Counted from the stretch's first letter, positions 1 through 8,554 are shown. The stretch is DNA of 60,837 nucleotides from Streptosporangiaceae bacterium NEAU-GS5 (GCA_017592665.1 JAGFNW010000045.1:1-60837), one strand, 5' to 3'. Numbers and translations: made by a program. Notes: generated by a model not told the origin, from the letters alone.

Positions 1-140
1 GCGCCCTTACCCGCCGTCGCTGCCCGCTCGCGTGTGGATCAACAGGCCACCCACGACCCTTCAGACCGACAACTCACCACAAACCACACAAGCAGGCTGA
101 TGTCTCATTCGGTTTGACAGGCAGCGCTCTGCCACCCTTC

Positions 141-153
141 TACAGTGATCACC
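141..153 (+). promoter_or_regulatory. TAnnnT -10 box for a leaderless start
   Basis: TACAGT (141-146) lies 7 nt before GTG at 154. The same TACAGTGATC(A/G)CC block precedes the paralogous gene whose GTG is at 10968, so the spacing is conserved in both copies. A TAnnnT box 6-7 nt before the start codon is the usual leaderless promoter layout in actinobacteria. A TTGACA (114-119) is present, but at 21 nt its spacing is long. Confidence 0.5.
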
Positions 154-423
154 GTGAGTAATGTGATACCCCCGTTTGATCCCAAGGCCGTCGCACCGAC
201 CACGTACATGTACATGGCAGTTGCCGACCACATCGCCGCACGAATTGGCCATGGCGAACTGACCGTGGACGATCGCCTACCCGGAGAACGCGATCTTGCC
301 TTGGAGTACCGAGTGGCTCTTGGCACCATACGAGGGGCAGTAGTCGAGCTCCGTGACCGTGGTTTGGTCATAACGGTGCCGGCCAAGGGCACCTTCGTGA
401 AGGAACCAGCCCCAGATGGCTGA
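154..423 (+). CDS. GntR-type winged-helix DNA-binding protein, short
   Basis: An 89-residue protein consisting almost only of a GntR-family winged helix (about residues 25-85). The helix pattern ADHIAARIGHGEL, the recognition-helix region and the closing wing motif PAKGTFV are visible. No effector-binding domain (FCD, UTRA or similar) follows, unlike ordinary GntR regulators of 220-250 residues. It is probably a local transcription regulator. GTG 154 is preferred over the upstream ATG 145 because the sequence from this GTG is conserved in the paralog at 10717-10968 and both have a -10 box 7 nt upstream. An Lsr2 gene follows 97 nt downstream. The ligand, if any, and the targets are unknown. 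Confidence 0.8.
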   Translation: MSNVIPPFDPKAVAPTTYMYMAVADHIAARIGHGELTVDDRLPGERDLALEYRVALGTIRGAVVELRDRGLVITVPAKGTFVKEPAPDG

Positions 424-520
424 GCGAATTGAGCAGTTACACGTCGTCACGAGTCGGCTGGTCGCCTACAATGGATCATGAAGGGTTCAAGCTCCAGACC
501 CTCAAGAAGGAAGAATCGTG

Positions 521-856
521 ATGGCAAAGCAGACCCAGGTCCTTCTGGTCGACGATCTCGACGGCAGCGCGGCCGACGAGACGCTCGCATTTGGACTTGA
601 CGGCAAGGCTTATGAAATCGACCTGTCCAAGGACAATGCCGCCAGGTTGCGCGACATCCTCGGGCCGTACGTCACCAACGGTCGCCGCGGGACAAGGACG
701 TCGGATCGCTCACGTCGTACTAGTGGTACCCAGCGCACCATGACTCGCGAGCAGAGCGCAGACATCCGCGCCTGGGCAAGAGCCAACAACCACCCCGTAA
801 GTGAGCGCGGGCGAATAGCCGCGGCAGTCGTCTCCGCCTACGAGGCCACCCACTAG
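521..856 (+). CDS. Lsr2-family nucleoid-associated protein
   Basis: A 111-residue homologue of Lsr2, the actinobacterial H-NS-like protein that bridges and silences AT-rich, horizontally acquired DNA. The N-terminal dimerisation half begins with QTQVLLVDDLDGS and includes the beta-strand segment AYEIDLS. The C-terminal DNA-binding half carries the WARANNHPVSERGRI pattern with the RGR minor-groove hook. Length matches the family (about 110). ATG 521 follows an AGAAGGAAG ribosome site; a GTG directly before it (518) is an alternative. It is an extra copy rather than necessarily the housekeeping lsr2, since a second paralog lies at 8555-8896. In a mobile region it may help silence the island. 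Confidence 0.92.
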   Translation: MAKQTQVLLVDDLDGSAADETLAFGLDGKAYEIDLSKDNAARLRDILGPYVTNGRRGTRTSDRSRRTSGTQRTMTREQSADIRAWARANNHPVSERGRIAAAVVSAYEATH

Positions 857-1054
857 TCTGGTTGGCCTAGCCGTGAGAGGTCACCTCACTAAGGCCTTGC
901 TCATTTCTCCAAGAACCAGTCGGCGGCGGCAACGGAGGCGATCGATGGGCGACGCGTCACGCGTCCTTCGACTTCCTCGACAGCTCGTGGCACCAGATCT
1001 CCTGGCAAGTCTCCAGGCGATTGAAGCAGCTCGGCCGCCAGCTTAGACGTCGTC

Positions 1055-1212
1055 TCAGTTGGTGAGTCGGCGGTAACAAATGAGGGCTGCGGCGATGGCG
1101 ACGAAGGAAGCGAAGTGGTCGGCGCGGCGCTCATAGCGGCGGTGTAAGCGGCAGCAGCCAGCCAGCCAGGACACGGTTCGCTCGACCACCCAGCGGTAGG
1201 TGTAAACCGTCC
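1055..1212 (-). pseudogene. IS5-family transposase, C-terminal remnant
   Basis: The minus strand encodes about 52 residues ending in YERRADHFASFVAIAAALI and CYRRLTN followed by a stop. This is the characteristic C-terminus of many actinobacterial IS5-family DDE transposases, including the YRWVVERT segment with the catalytic Glu region. The rest of the gene (about 200 residues) is absent and the coding sequence stops abruptly near 1212, so this is a relic. It lies against a small unrelated open frame starting at 1215. Confidence 0.85.
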
Positions 1213-1214
1213 GT

Positions 1215-1442
1215 GTGGGCAGTGACATCGCCGTAGTCCAGATCGACGATCTGTCCGATCCCGAAGTCGATCTCCTGCTGGAGATTTATGAGGTCCTGCG
1301 GTTGAGCCCAGACAACGGCCGCAAGCTCACCGCGACCGGGGCCATGTATGTGTGGGACTACAAGGGTATTTCGGTGACTTACGTCGTGCTCGAACCGCAG
1401 CGCGAGGTGGCGGTGTTACGGGTGGATCGTTTTCCTTTCTGA
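1215..1442 (+). CDS. Small protein, possibly a truncated RelE/ParE-like fragment
   Basis: A 75-residue open frame starting with GTG right at the edge of the IS5 remnant. The C-terminal half (WDYKGISVTYVVLEPQREVA followed by VLRVDRFPF) has the alternating strand pattern of RelE/ParE-type toxins that end in a 'vaVLrV' strand, but the usual N-terminal helices are missing. It may be the 3' part of a gene cut by the IS insertion. No ribosome site is convincing and no partner antitoxin is visible. Function not assigned. Confidence 0.4.
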   Translation: MGSDIAVVQIDDLSDPEVDLLLEIYEVLRLSPDNGRKLTATGAMYVWDYKGISVTYVVLEPQREVAVLRVDRFPF

Positions 1443-1589
1443 GTCACCCGCCCGTGCTTCGATTGCCCAAGCGGTCGCACCCCAGGAGGAACCGGGGCAA
1501 TCGCGCGGCTTGCACGGGATGAAATTGTCAGCAGTTGTACAGTCTGATCGCGTTACAACACCGCAGGTCACACCCCCAAATCGGGTTTT

Positions 1590-1779
1590 CGTGCCCCACA
1601 GGCACCTGCGCCGGGTGCTCGCCGATTTCGAGTGGCACTATAACGATCATCGTCCGCATCAGTCCCGCGATCAGACGCCGCCACTGCACGATCCCGGCAG
1701 GGTGATCGATATGACCGCCCCGATTCGCCGGCGAAAGGCTGTCGCGGGCTTGACCAATCAGTACCTGCGAGCGGCGTAG
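1590..1779 (+). pseudogene. Integrase-core (rve) transposase, C-terminal remnant
   Basis: About 60 residues beginning near HLRRVLADFEWHYNDHRPHQ, the 'YN..RPHQ' motif that closes the rve integrase core of IS3/IS481-like transposases, followed by a basic tail ending GLTNQYLRAA. The catalytic DDE part is missing and the upstream frame (1510-1590) does not look like transposase. It is a decayed insertion sequence end. Confidence 0.8.
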
Positions 1780-2245
1780 TCATTATCACCTGGCAGGTCG
1801 GGCGGCGGCGGCTCGTGGACGCCGATCGTCTGGCAGCGACATCTGCGATGCCCGCGGCAACTATTGGTCATTAATCGGCCACCGTCACGTCGCATCGGAT
1901 GCTCGATCAGACACCGCCAAAGGAGCCGCGATCTTCTCAGCGACCTGGTCCTACAAGTACGTCCAGGTCGCATGGCGGGACACGAAATTCGCCACCGACA
2001 GGGCTGAGATGAGGCCTGTTCTGGGGTTGGTCGGTTTTGGTTGTCATGAGCTCTTATTGAGCCCGTGCTGGGCTCGGAGTGAGCTGGTACTGGGCTGGTG
2101 GTGAGCTCATGAGGCCGACAGACCTTATGCGGGGGAGGAGGGCTGGGTTGTCGTAGGTTCGGATCCCCGGCGGGGTCCTGCACAGATGGACAACGCAACG
2201 ATCTGCGATTTTCCGGTCAAACCCTCATGATCACAGACGATGTCC
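1780..2245. other. Non-coding or decayed stretch, downstream exon side of the group II intron
   Basis: 466 bases between the transposase relic and the intron 3' end. A plus-strand frame around 1840-2010 reads as a coherent but unrecognised fragment without a proper start or stop. No complete gene, RNA or repeat was found. It probably holds further insertion-sequence debris and the intron's 3' exon. Confidence 0.4.
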
Positions 2246-4743
2246 GTCGGGTATCCCCAGGCGCATTGCTGCGCCCGGGGTCCCCTCAGAACCGGCCGTG
2301 CCCGCTTTCCGGGCAGCTCGGCTCAAGCAAGCCCTGTGGGCTGTCAGGCGGTTGGAAGTGCTGGGCTGTTGCGGTCGCCGAGTCGGCGGCGGCAGTGGGC
2401 ATGTATGAGGTTGGGTGCGGAGGTTTCGTCCAGCGTGCCGGGACCCGTCGTTGTGATCGCGTTTCTGCGGATCGCTCGACGGGTGGCGGTGAGCCACTGC
2501 TGCCACTCGGAGGGGCTCTGTGGCTCGTGCCCGGCATGCAGCAGCAGTCCCTTGCAGAGCGGGCACCGGCCGTGCTGGCGGCGGAGTTGCCGCCAGGTGC
2601 CGGGGTCCACGGGGGTTCTGCCACGGCGTCGTCGCTCGGCCCAGTAGGCGGTCAGGGTGTGGTCGTCGGGGGACGACCGTCCTGCCACCATCCGGTGCCG
2701 GACGATTTTCGTCCAGGCGAACTTGTAGAGGTAGAAGCCGCTGTCGCAGCTCCCGAACACCCACGTGTCACGTCTGGAGGGGTTGAACTCGCCGAAGTGC
2801 CGGGCGATGATCCAGCGTTTTGGCTTGTTCGGATGGGAGAGTTTGGCCCACTTGTAGACCAGTCTCCACACATGGGAGTCCAGCGCGTTGAAGACGCGTT
2901 TGGACACCCCGATCCGGTAGTACGCGGCCCAGCCCTTAATGATCGGGTTGAGCCGGGCTATCACGGCGTCGGCGTTGGCCCCGCGCAGGGCCTTCACCTC
3001 CGCCGACAGCCGTCTCCGGATCCGTCGCACCGCGTCCTTGGACGGCTTGGTCAGCGTCTTGCCCCGGTAGCGGCGGATCTCGAACCCCAGAAAGTCCACC
3101 CCTTGATCCAGGTGGGTGATGCGGGTCTTGGCCTCGTTGAAGACCAGACCCCGGGGCACGAGCCATTCGACCAGCCGGGACTTGACCTGCTGGGCCTGCT
3201 CACGCGAGCGGCACAGAGCCAGCACGTCGTCGGCATAGCGGACCAGGATCGGGCTGCCGCGGTCCGCACGCAGGGCGTCACCGTCCCGTGTGAGGTACCG
3301 GACCCCGGCAGCCTCTTCCATGCCGTGCAACGCCACATTCATGAGCAACGGGCTGACCACCCCACCCTGGGGAACACCGTCCCTGGTCAGGGTGAAGTGG
3401 CCGTCTTCGATCACACCCGCCTTCAACCACTGGCGGACCAGGCCCCGCGCGGGGAAGGCCCCCAGCGACGCGAGGATGTGATCATGGCTGAGCCGGTCGA
3501 ACGCCGCTTCCAAGTCGGCGTCGAGCACACACAACCGTTTGGCGTCACTACGGGACACCGTGGTGTGGATGGCCACGATCGCGTCATGGCAGCCCCGGCC
3601 GGGCCGAAACCCATACGACTTCGGCTCGAACCTGGCCTCCCACTCCGGCTCCAGCGCGCTCACCGCCAGGGCCTGAAGCGCCCTGTCAGCGATCACGGGG
3701 ATACCGAGCGGGCGACGGCGTCCGTTGCTCTTGGGCATATACACCCGCCTGACAGGACGGGGCGACCACGCGGCAGCACCGTGCTGAAGCCAGGCGGCCA
3801 TCTCGGCCTTCTCCCAGCCCGCCAAGACCACCCTGCCATCGACCCCGGCCGTCCTGCGGCCAGCGTTGACCTCCGTCACCCGCCGCACGCTCACCAGAGC
3901 GTTGCTGCGGGAACGGAGCATCAGCTTCTGCAGATTCCTCACCTTGGCGAGGTCTCCCGCCTGAGAAGCCGCGAAGATCCGCCGTCTCAGCCGCCGTACG
4001 TGTTCTTCGGCCTGGCCCCAGTCCACGCAGTCCCAGTCCAGGCCATCGTCCTCAGGTCCGTTCACCGTCACGGTGTCCAACTTGTCCCTCGGTTCGGGCG
4101 TCCTCATGACATTGCCTCGCAGGCTCACCAGTCCCGCGTCAGCACTCTTTCGAGTCGGGGTATCGGCCCCTATCCGGCCAGTTATGCGGGAGCCGCTGGC
4201 GGAGGAACCAGCATGTGATTCCCGGTTTCCTGCTGCCTTTCGGCCACCGGCGTTCGCTTCTCGGGACTTCCTGCGCCCGCTGAGGGTTTCCGCTCTCCTC
4301 ACGGTCGGCCTACCAGGCCAGCGTTCCCGGCCTGGACCTCATCGGGGTTGTCACGTTCCGCATGCGTCAGATACGACCGGGGTGGGCGTCCTCTGAACCC
4401 CGGGGACGGTGGTGCGCTCCCGGCCAGCCAAGTTCGCCCGGCCGGCACCTGTCGCCTTCCAGCGACCGGCCCCTATCTCCCGCTCACACGACCCATCGGC
4501 GAGAGTGCTCATGACGGGGCGTCATCGAGGATTCACTTGCGTTCACCCGTCCGGTCTTCCCCAGCCTGTGACCCCTGGATGGAACAAGGGTCCTCGGGCT
4601 TTCCCCCGGGCTTCGCACCCCACGGTTACCCGCGACGCACGCCGGGGCGGGGACGGTCCATGCGCACTGGACCGGGCGCTAAGTCATCGACATCGATTCT
4701 CCTTCGACGAGCGCCGCTATCCGCATGCGACCTCGTGTCGCAC
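2246..4743 (-). mobile_element. Group II intron with RT-maturase-HNH ORF
   Basis: A minus-strand group II intron of about 2.5 kb. The 5' boundary is proposed at GTGCG (4743 downward), the consensus group II start. The 3' boundary is proposed at ...TACCCGAC (ending 2246), after a domain VI-like hairpin. Domain V is clear at 2289-2324: a 36-nt hairpin starting GAGCCG, with a GAAA loop, and ending CCGGTTC. Domains I-III would occupy 4108-4743 and the ORF sits in domain IV. It is retrohoming-competent in principle because RNA domains and protein look intact. The exact ends were placed by consensus, not by comparison with an empty site. Confidence 0.8.
2344..4107 (-). CDS. ltrA: Group II intron reverse transcriptase/maturase with HNH endonuclease
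   Basis: A 587-residue intron-encoded protein (LtrA family) that splices its own intron RNA and copies it into DNA. Fingers-palm RT motifs are present: RPLGIPVIADRALQ, the SYGFRPGRGCHDAI motif, DADLEAAFD with a catalytic Asp, GVPQGGVVSPLL, and the catalytic YADD near residue 290. Then follow the maturase X domain (LNPIIKGWAAYYR) and a C-terminal HNH-type zinc nuclease with CPLCKG near residue 517 and a later HAHCRRR. All key residues are present, so the protein appears functional. ATG 4107 is chosen because the open frame upstream to 4302 runs into intron RNA domains. Confidence 0.93.
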   Translation of the reverse strand: MRTPEPRDKLDTVTVNGPEDDGLDWDCVDWGQAEEHVRRLRRRIFAASQAGDLAKVRNLQKLMLRSRSNALVSVRRVTEVNAGRRTAGVDGRVVLAGWEKAEMAAWLQHGAAAWSPRPVRRVYMPKSNGRRRPLGIPVIADRALQALAVSALEPEWEARFEPKSYGFRPGRGCHDAIVAIHTTVSRSDAKRLCVLDADLEAAFDRLSHDHILASLGAFPARGLVRQWLKAGVIEDGHFTLTRDGVPQGGVVSPLLMNVALHGMEEAAGVRYLTRDGDALRADRGSPILVRYADDVLALCRSREQAQQVKSRLVEWLVPRGLVFNEAKTRITHLDQGVDFLGFEIRRYRGKTLTKPSKDAVRRIRRRLSAEVKALRGANADAVIARLNPIIKGWAAYYRIGVSKRVFNALDSHVWRLVYKWAKLSHPNKPKRWIIARHFGEFNPSRRDTWVFGSCDSGFYLYKFAWTKIVRHRMVAGRSSPDDHTLTAYWAERRRRGRTPVDPGTWRQLRRQHGRCPLCKGLLLHAGHEPQSPSEWQQWLTATRRAIRRNAITTTGPGTLDETSAPNLIHAHCRRRLGDRNSPALPTA

Positions 4744-4997
4744 AACTCGGTTGAGCCAGCTGATTAAGAGTTCGAGGGAAGATGTGTTAGACGAGGATGA
4801 AGACGGCCAAGCGTAGACGGCCATGCAGGTCAAGGCCGGACTAGCTTGTCGGCTGCGTTCAGACGATCCCGAGCGCTGTCAGCTCCTGCGTTTGCGCTTT
4901 GTTAGCACGACCTCTACTGCCCCGCGGTTGTGCTGTGGCAAAGAGCGATGGCAATGTTGCGATCTGCACTTACGTGATCGCGCTCAGTAATATTTCC

Positions 4998-5026
4998 TTG
5001 ATCTGTAAGGTTAATTAGTATATAAT
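4998..5026 (+). promoter_or_regulatory. Sigma70-type promoter TTGATC-N17-TATAAT
   Basis: TTGATC (4998-5003) and TATAAT (5021-5026) are separated by exactly 17 nt, in a locally AT-rich stretch. Transcription would start near 5033-5034, coinciding with ATG 5034 of a short open frame and about 120 nt upstream of the gene at 5157. Confidence 0.65.
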
Positions 5027-5033
5027 GAGAAGA

Positions 5034-5111
5034 ATGAGTAGGGCAGCATTGTGCTCTGGATGCGCGTCATCGAGGCCAGAGTGCTGCCGTTCTCTGATGA
5101 CAGAGTTATGA
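5034..5111 (+). CDS. Candidate leaderless Cys-containing leader peptide (25 aa)
   Basis: ATG 5034 lies 7 nt after the TATAAT box, the position expected for leaderless translation. The frame encodes 25 residues with four cysteines (residues 7, 10, 17, 18; LCSGC then ECC) and stops with TGA at 5109-5111. It lies 45 nt upstream of the start of the unknown gene at 5157, whose own ribosome site is AGGAGGTG. Leaderless cysteine-rich upstream peptides acting as attenuators are known from mycobacteria, so a regulatory leader is one possibility. Being short, it could also be chance. Confidence 0.4.
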   Translation: MSRAALCSGCASSRPECCRSLMTEL

Positions 5112-5156
5112 TCTTCAAAGTGGGGATCATAAAGTGCGGCAGGAGGTGAATGCAAC

Positions 5157-5849
5157 ATGGAGCTCAGTTTTCCCAAGACGTGGCCGCAATCACGGGCCGC
5201 AATTCGCCAGATCTTTTCAGCCACGTCGGCGAATAGCCTCTCTCCGCGACGACAGATCGCGCAGGTGCAGCGCTGGAATAGCGAGCGTGCATGGGGTTTC
5301 ACTGTCGCCGACTTTCAGGAACTGCCTCCGCCACCTAGGGTGAGGGCGGGTACTGACTACACCGTGGTTCTCACGCCCTACCTTGGCACCGTCGCGCATA
5401 CCGCTGCTGAGCTGTGGGAGATTGCCGCTGGCCACCACTCGCGGGCTTGGAAGCTCGATGAACTGCGGTTTGATGACGACCACTTCCGGCTTCTACCCGG
5501 AGCGGCGCATCGACCTGGCCTCCGATGGACAGTCATGAATCCCAACGCCCACCGGGACGGTGATTACCAACTGCGTCCACGCAACGTTCAGAGCGTTCAG
5601 TTTAGTGCAGGACCAGAGATCTTGGCAGCTGCTGCCCACATGCCGGCTTGGGTCCAGTTCACCCAGCAAGGCGGATACGAACCAGCAATGATCATGGGTG
5701 GATACCAGGCCCGCAAGGCTCCTGATGATGCCTGGGATGACGTCCCCATCATGTTCTACAGCGAGCTCAATGAGTCGTTGGAGCTGACCCTAACGTCAGC
5801 CCTGGAGCTGGACTCTGAACTCGCAGTACCGATGATCATCTCGGCCTGA
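5157..5849 (+). CDS. Hypothetical protein, 230 aa
   Basis: Not recognised. A soluble 230-residue protein with no signal peptide or membrane segment; the middle is rich in Trp/His/Arg and the end is acidic (ELNESLELTLTSALELDSEL). A strong ribosome site (GGCAGGAGGTG) 7-8 nt before ATG 5157 supports the start. It is transcribed from the promoter at 4998-5026 and ends before a hairpin shared with the convergent toxin-like gene. Coding quality looks normal for a high-GC actinobacterium. Function not assigned. Confidence 0.75.
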   Translation: MELSFPKTWPQSRAAIRQIFSATSANSLSPRRQIAQVQRWNSERAWGFTVADFQELPPPPRVRAGTDYTVVLTPYLGTVAHTAAELWEIAAGHHSRAWKLDELRFDDDHFRLLPGAAHRPGLRWTVMNPNAHRDGDYQLRPRNVQSVQFSAGPEILAAAAHMPAWVQFTQQGGYEPAMIMGGYQARKAPDDAWDDVPIMFYSELNESLELTLTSALELDSELAVPMIISA

Positions 5850-5860
5850 TCGTACGACGC

Positions 5861-5895
5861 AAAAAATAGGGCCGGATGCCTACGCATCCGGCCCT
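5861..5895. terminator. Hairpin terminator between convergent genes
   Basis: A perfect 12-bp stem (AGGGCCGGATGC / GCATCCGGCCCT, 5868-5879 and 5884-5895) with a CTAC loop. A run of six A at 5861-5866 gives a U-run for minus-strand transcripts, so it is an intrinsic terminator for the toxin-like gene and possibly works both ways. Confidence 0.8.
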
Positions 5896-5911
5896 TCAAG
5901 CATTTAAATCA

Positions 5912-6385
5912 TCAGCTGGCCAGTCGGAGACCGAAGCTTTCGCCGAGCCCCACGTTGACCCTACGCATCGTTGCCGTGGACAGCCGCGCCCAGAGCCCCT
6001 TCGTGACGTTGATGCGACAGGTGTCGATCGTCAGGATGTCTTCGCAGTCGATGATGGAGTCCTTGCCACCCTCACCGAGCTCCTTCTTGTCCACTCGCAC
6101 CTGAGTCCGAAGGCCGCGGTAAGCGGAGACATCAGTCAGTGTCGCAACGATCAGCTGGGGCCGCCACCGGTTCAGTTTATCGTTGCGGACAACCGCCGCG
6201 GGCCGACCGTTGAGGTAACCGTCACAGTTCCGCTCTCGGCCGACGCGCCCATGTAGGAACACATAGACAACATCGCCCCGCCGCAGGGTATTCACCCATT
6301 CGGGATCCAAGATGGGATCGACTGGTTCACGCTTGTTTCCATCCCACCAAGGCATGATGCCGTTCATGCCCACTTGACCGCTCAT
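5912..6385 (-). CDS. MazF/PemK-like toxin-family protein
   Basis: A 157-residue protein with the PemK/MazF (CcdB-fold) pattern: an N-terminal GDVVYVFL strand, GRPAAVVRNDKL, PQLIVATLTDVSAYRGLRTQ, then an acidic segment and C-terminal GLWARLSTATMRRV helix. MazF-like proteins are sequence-specific mRNA interferases. It is longer than classical MazF (about 110) with about 40 extra N-terminal residues. ATG 6385 is preferred because GGAAGG lies upstream. No classical antitoxin gene is adjacent; the region upstream (6386-6736) holds no convincing small ORF. It may be a solitary or repurposed family member. The family is fairly sure, activity is not. Confidence 0.65.
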   Translation of the reverse strand: MSGQVGMNGIMPWWDGNKREPVDPILDPEWVNTLRRGDVVYVFLHGRVGRERNCDGYLNGRPAAVVRNDKLNRWRPQLIVATLTDVSAYRGLRTQVRVDKKELGEGGKDSIIDCEDILTIDTCRINVTKGLWARLSTATMRRVNVGLGESFGLRLAS

Positions 6386-6736
6386 GTCGGTTCCTTCCGG
6401 TTTGGCCACATGACTCTTCCTGTGGCGATGCTCCAAGTTTACCCATGCAACCCCTAATTGCCCCTAATTTCTGGCGAGCCGATAACTCGCGCGCGGCTCG
6501 CTGCTGGTAGTGCAGCGAGCCTTTAGGCTCGGAGGCCCCTGACATGGGTGTCGTCCAAGTACGCGGGCCGAACGTCGCGTCGCATGCAGCAGTCGCTCTC
6601 GACGACGGTCGGCGAGACGAGGGTGCTGGTATGACCCAGGGGAACCGGGATTCGGTTAAACGAAGGACTCTACGGATTCGCCCGGAGATGGCATGGTTGA
6701 GATACGTAGCAGCGAGGCTTCCAAGGTGGTCCGATC

Positions 6737-7180
6737 ATGCAGTGGCAGCAGGCTGTGCTTCTCGGTGCTACCGGGGGTCTGATCGTAGAGATCATTACCT
6801 TATTCGGCCACCTCATGGCATGGCAGCATGATAGACATCTCGCTCGAAGTGGCAGAAAGCGCGCACTGCCATCGCTTCGGCGGTATGTCGACATTCCGGC
6901 GGATACTCTCGTTGCCCTGACTAGGCTGGTTCTTGGTGCAACGGCCGGCGGACTCATGCACGACCAGATCAATGGCACTCTGGCCGCGATAGCGGTGGGT
7001 ATCACTGCTCCGGCCCTACTTCACCAACTTGGTGCATCTCGGACGGTGCAGCAGGTACTCGTTGGCAGTGAGGGCATGGACGCAGCAGTGACGACCGCTC
7101 CTGGAGACGTCGCTTCGAGCCTACCGTTAGGCGATGGGCCGACCACGCTTATCTCTCACGCCGAGGGGAGCCCACAGTGA
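6737..7180 (+). CDS. Small membrane protein, partner of the WD40 protein
   Basis: A 147-residue protein with a hydrophobic N-terminal segment (VLLGATGGLIVEIITLFGHL) and a second pair of hydrophobic stretches near residues 59-95 (LVLGATAGGLMHD and GTLAAIAVGITAPALL). The C-terminus is polar. Family not recognised. Its stop overlaps the GTG of the following WD40 gene (GTGA at 7177-7180), so the two are translationally coupled and probably act together at the membrane. A similar pairing of a small membrane protein with a membrane-anchored propeller recurs at 20564-22485. Confidence 0.7.
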   Translation: MQWQQAVLLGATGGLIVEIITLFGHLMAWQHDRHLARSGRKRALPSLRRYVDIPADTLVALTRLVLGATAGGLMHDQINGTLAAIAVGITAPALLHQLGASRTVQQVLVGSEGMDAAVTTAPGDVASSLPLGDGPTTLISHAEGSPQ

Positions 7181-8502
7181 AGCAGGACTCTTCGTTACGG
7201 CGACGCTATTGGATGTCTCTGACGAACACCAGCACTCCCACGCCCACCACTGATCCGCGAGGGCGCGTTGGATACAGTCTCTGGACGCGTTATCTGGCAG
7301 CGCTGTTGGGTGTTCGGCTCCCGGAGCGTGATCGCCCTTTTGAAGAAGCGGTTACCGACGCACCTCACTTAGCTTCTATTGACGAGGCAGATGATCGTGA
7401 TCCCGAAAGGGATGATCAACTAGTGCTCTTGGGCGGAACCCAACGAGGCGAATCTCTTGGATCCCGGCGGCCGGTTCTCGTTACGGCTGCCTCTATGCTC
7501 GCAATAAGTGCACTATTCGTAGGCTCTTTCATTTTCTTGCACTCCCGTTTTGACGTCATCGAGTATCACCCGTATCCGGTGGCACTTGTGATCTCCTCCG
7601 ACCGCATCCCTCTTATCCAAGCGTCACCCGACTTGTCTACGATGGTGTTCGACTCGAGTGGACGACTCTTGGCAACTGGTACCAGTAGTGGCCATGTACA
7701 GTTGTTTGAATCGACTACGGGGCGTCCTATCGAATCCATTCTCAACGCAAACGCCAGCATTCTTGCTCTGGCGTTTAGTCCCGATAGTCACTATCTCGCG
7801 ATGGGTGATAAGTCGGGATCCGTCACTATTTGGGATCTGTCGGTTCGCCGCGCTCTCTACAGGATCAGCGAAGGCTCCCCTGTCTGGGGATTGGCGTTTA
7901 GTCCGAATGGCGACGAACTCGCTGCTACCACTGGAGGCGGGAAGGTTTCGGTCTGGTCAGCATCAAATGGGTATCTCGGACCAATCCAGCTAACTGGTCA
8001 TGTTAGTGAAGTATACTCAGTGGCCTTCGCGCCGGATAGTCGAACTCTTGCGAGCGGCGGTTACGACGGAACCGTAAGATTATGGGATATCGATACTGGG
8101 AAGTCTATCGCTACGTTTGACGCGAAGGATGATTCTGTGTGGTCTGTGGCGTTTAGCCCAGATGGCCAAACCGTGGCGGCAGGTGGTCCTGAAGGGCTGC
8201 GATTGTGGGATTTAACCACGAGAACATCAATGGATTCTGATCCATCAGGAAACCGTAACAATCAGGTGTATTCGGTGGCTTTCAGTCCTGGCGGTCGCGT
8301 CGTAGCTACTGCGTGCGAAGACGGTTCGGTGAGACTTTGGAATTCGGCAACCGATTCCCCTATTGGTGACCCATTTTTGACCCACCGGGGCAGGGCTCTC
8401 GCGGTAGCATTTCGGCCGGACGGGAGTGCTCTGCTGAGTGGCGGCAAGGACGGGATGGTAGGCGTCTATGCAGATATTTTCGGACGCACTCCCTGGAAAT
8501 AG
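7177..8502 (+). CDS. Membrane-anchored WD40 beta-propeller protein
   Basis: A 441-residue protein. An N-terminal cytoplasmic region (about 1-100) is followed by one transmembrane helix (VLVTAASMLAISALFVGSFI) and seven WD40 repeats, for example VYSVAFAPDSRTLASGGYDG followed by TVRLWDID, which would close one seven-bladed propeller. The propeller lies after the only TM helix, so it is either outside the cell or, with the opposite topology, cytoplasmic. It carries no catalytic domain and is likely a scaffold or sensor. It starts with GTG 7177 after GAGGGGAG and overlaps the upstream membrane gene by 4 nt. Confidence 0.85.
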   Translation: MKQDSSLRRRYWMSLTNTSTPTPTTDPRGRVGYSLWTRYLAALLGVRLPERDRPFEEAVTDAPHLASIDEADDRDPERDDQLVLLGGTQRGESLGSRRPVLVTAASMLAISALFVGSFIFLHSRFDVIEYHPYPVALVISSDRIPLIQASPDLSTMVFDSSGRLLATGTSSGHVQLFESTTGRPIESILNANASILALAFSPDSHYLAMGDKSGSVTIWDLSVRRALYRISEGSPVWGLAFSPNGDELAATTGGGKVSVWSASNGYLGPIQLTGHVSEVYSVAFAPDSRTLASGGYDGTVRLWDIDTGKSIATFDAKDDSVWSVAFSPDGQTVAAGGPEGLRLWDLTTRTSMDSDPSGNRNNQVYSVAFSPGGRVVATACEDGSVRLWNSATDSPIGDPFLTHRGRALAVAFRPDGSALLSGGKDGMVGVYADIFGRTPWK

Positions 8503-8554
8503 GCCTAGACCCACGATTATCACTTCCTGGCGGGCTTCAAACCACGCCGTTTGT

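Noticed and set aside
901-1134. A 77-codon minus-strand frame
   Set aside because: Its first half is the out-of-frame shadow of the IS5 remnant; the second half may be a fragment of an unknown gene but has no start or domain.
2227-4218. A 663-codon plus-strand open frame
   Set aside because: It is the exact antisense of the group II intron RT gene, has no recognisable domain and is a by-product of high GC content.
4758-4770. GCTGATTAAGAGT, a 13-base match to the anticodon region of the tRNA-Lys-like sequence at 59759-59837
   Set aside because: The flanks do not continue the match and cannot fold as a tRNA; most likely coincidence. It is therefore not called as an attachment site.
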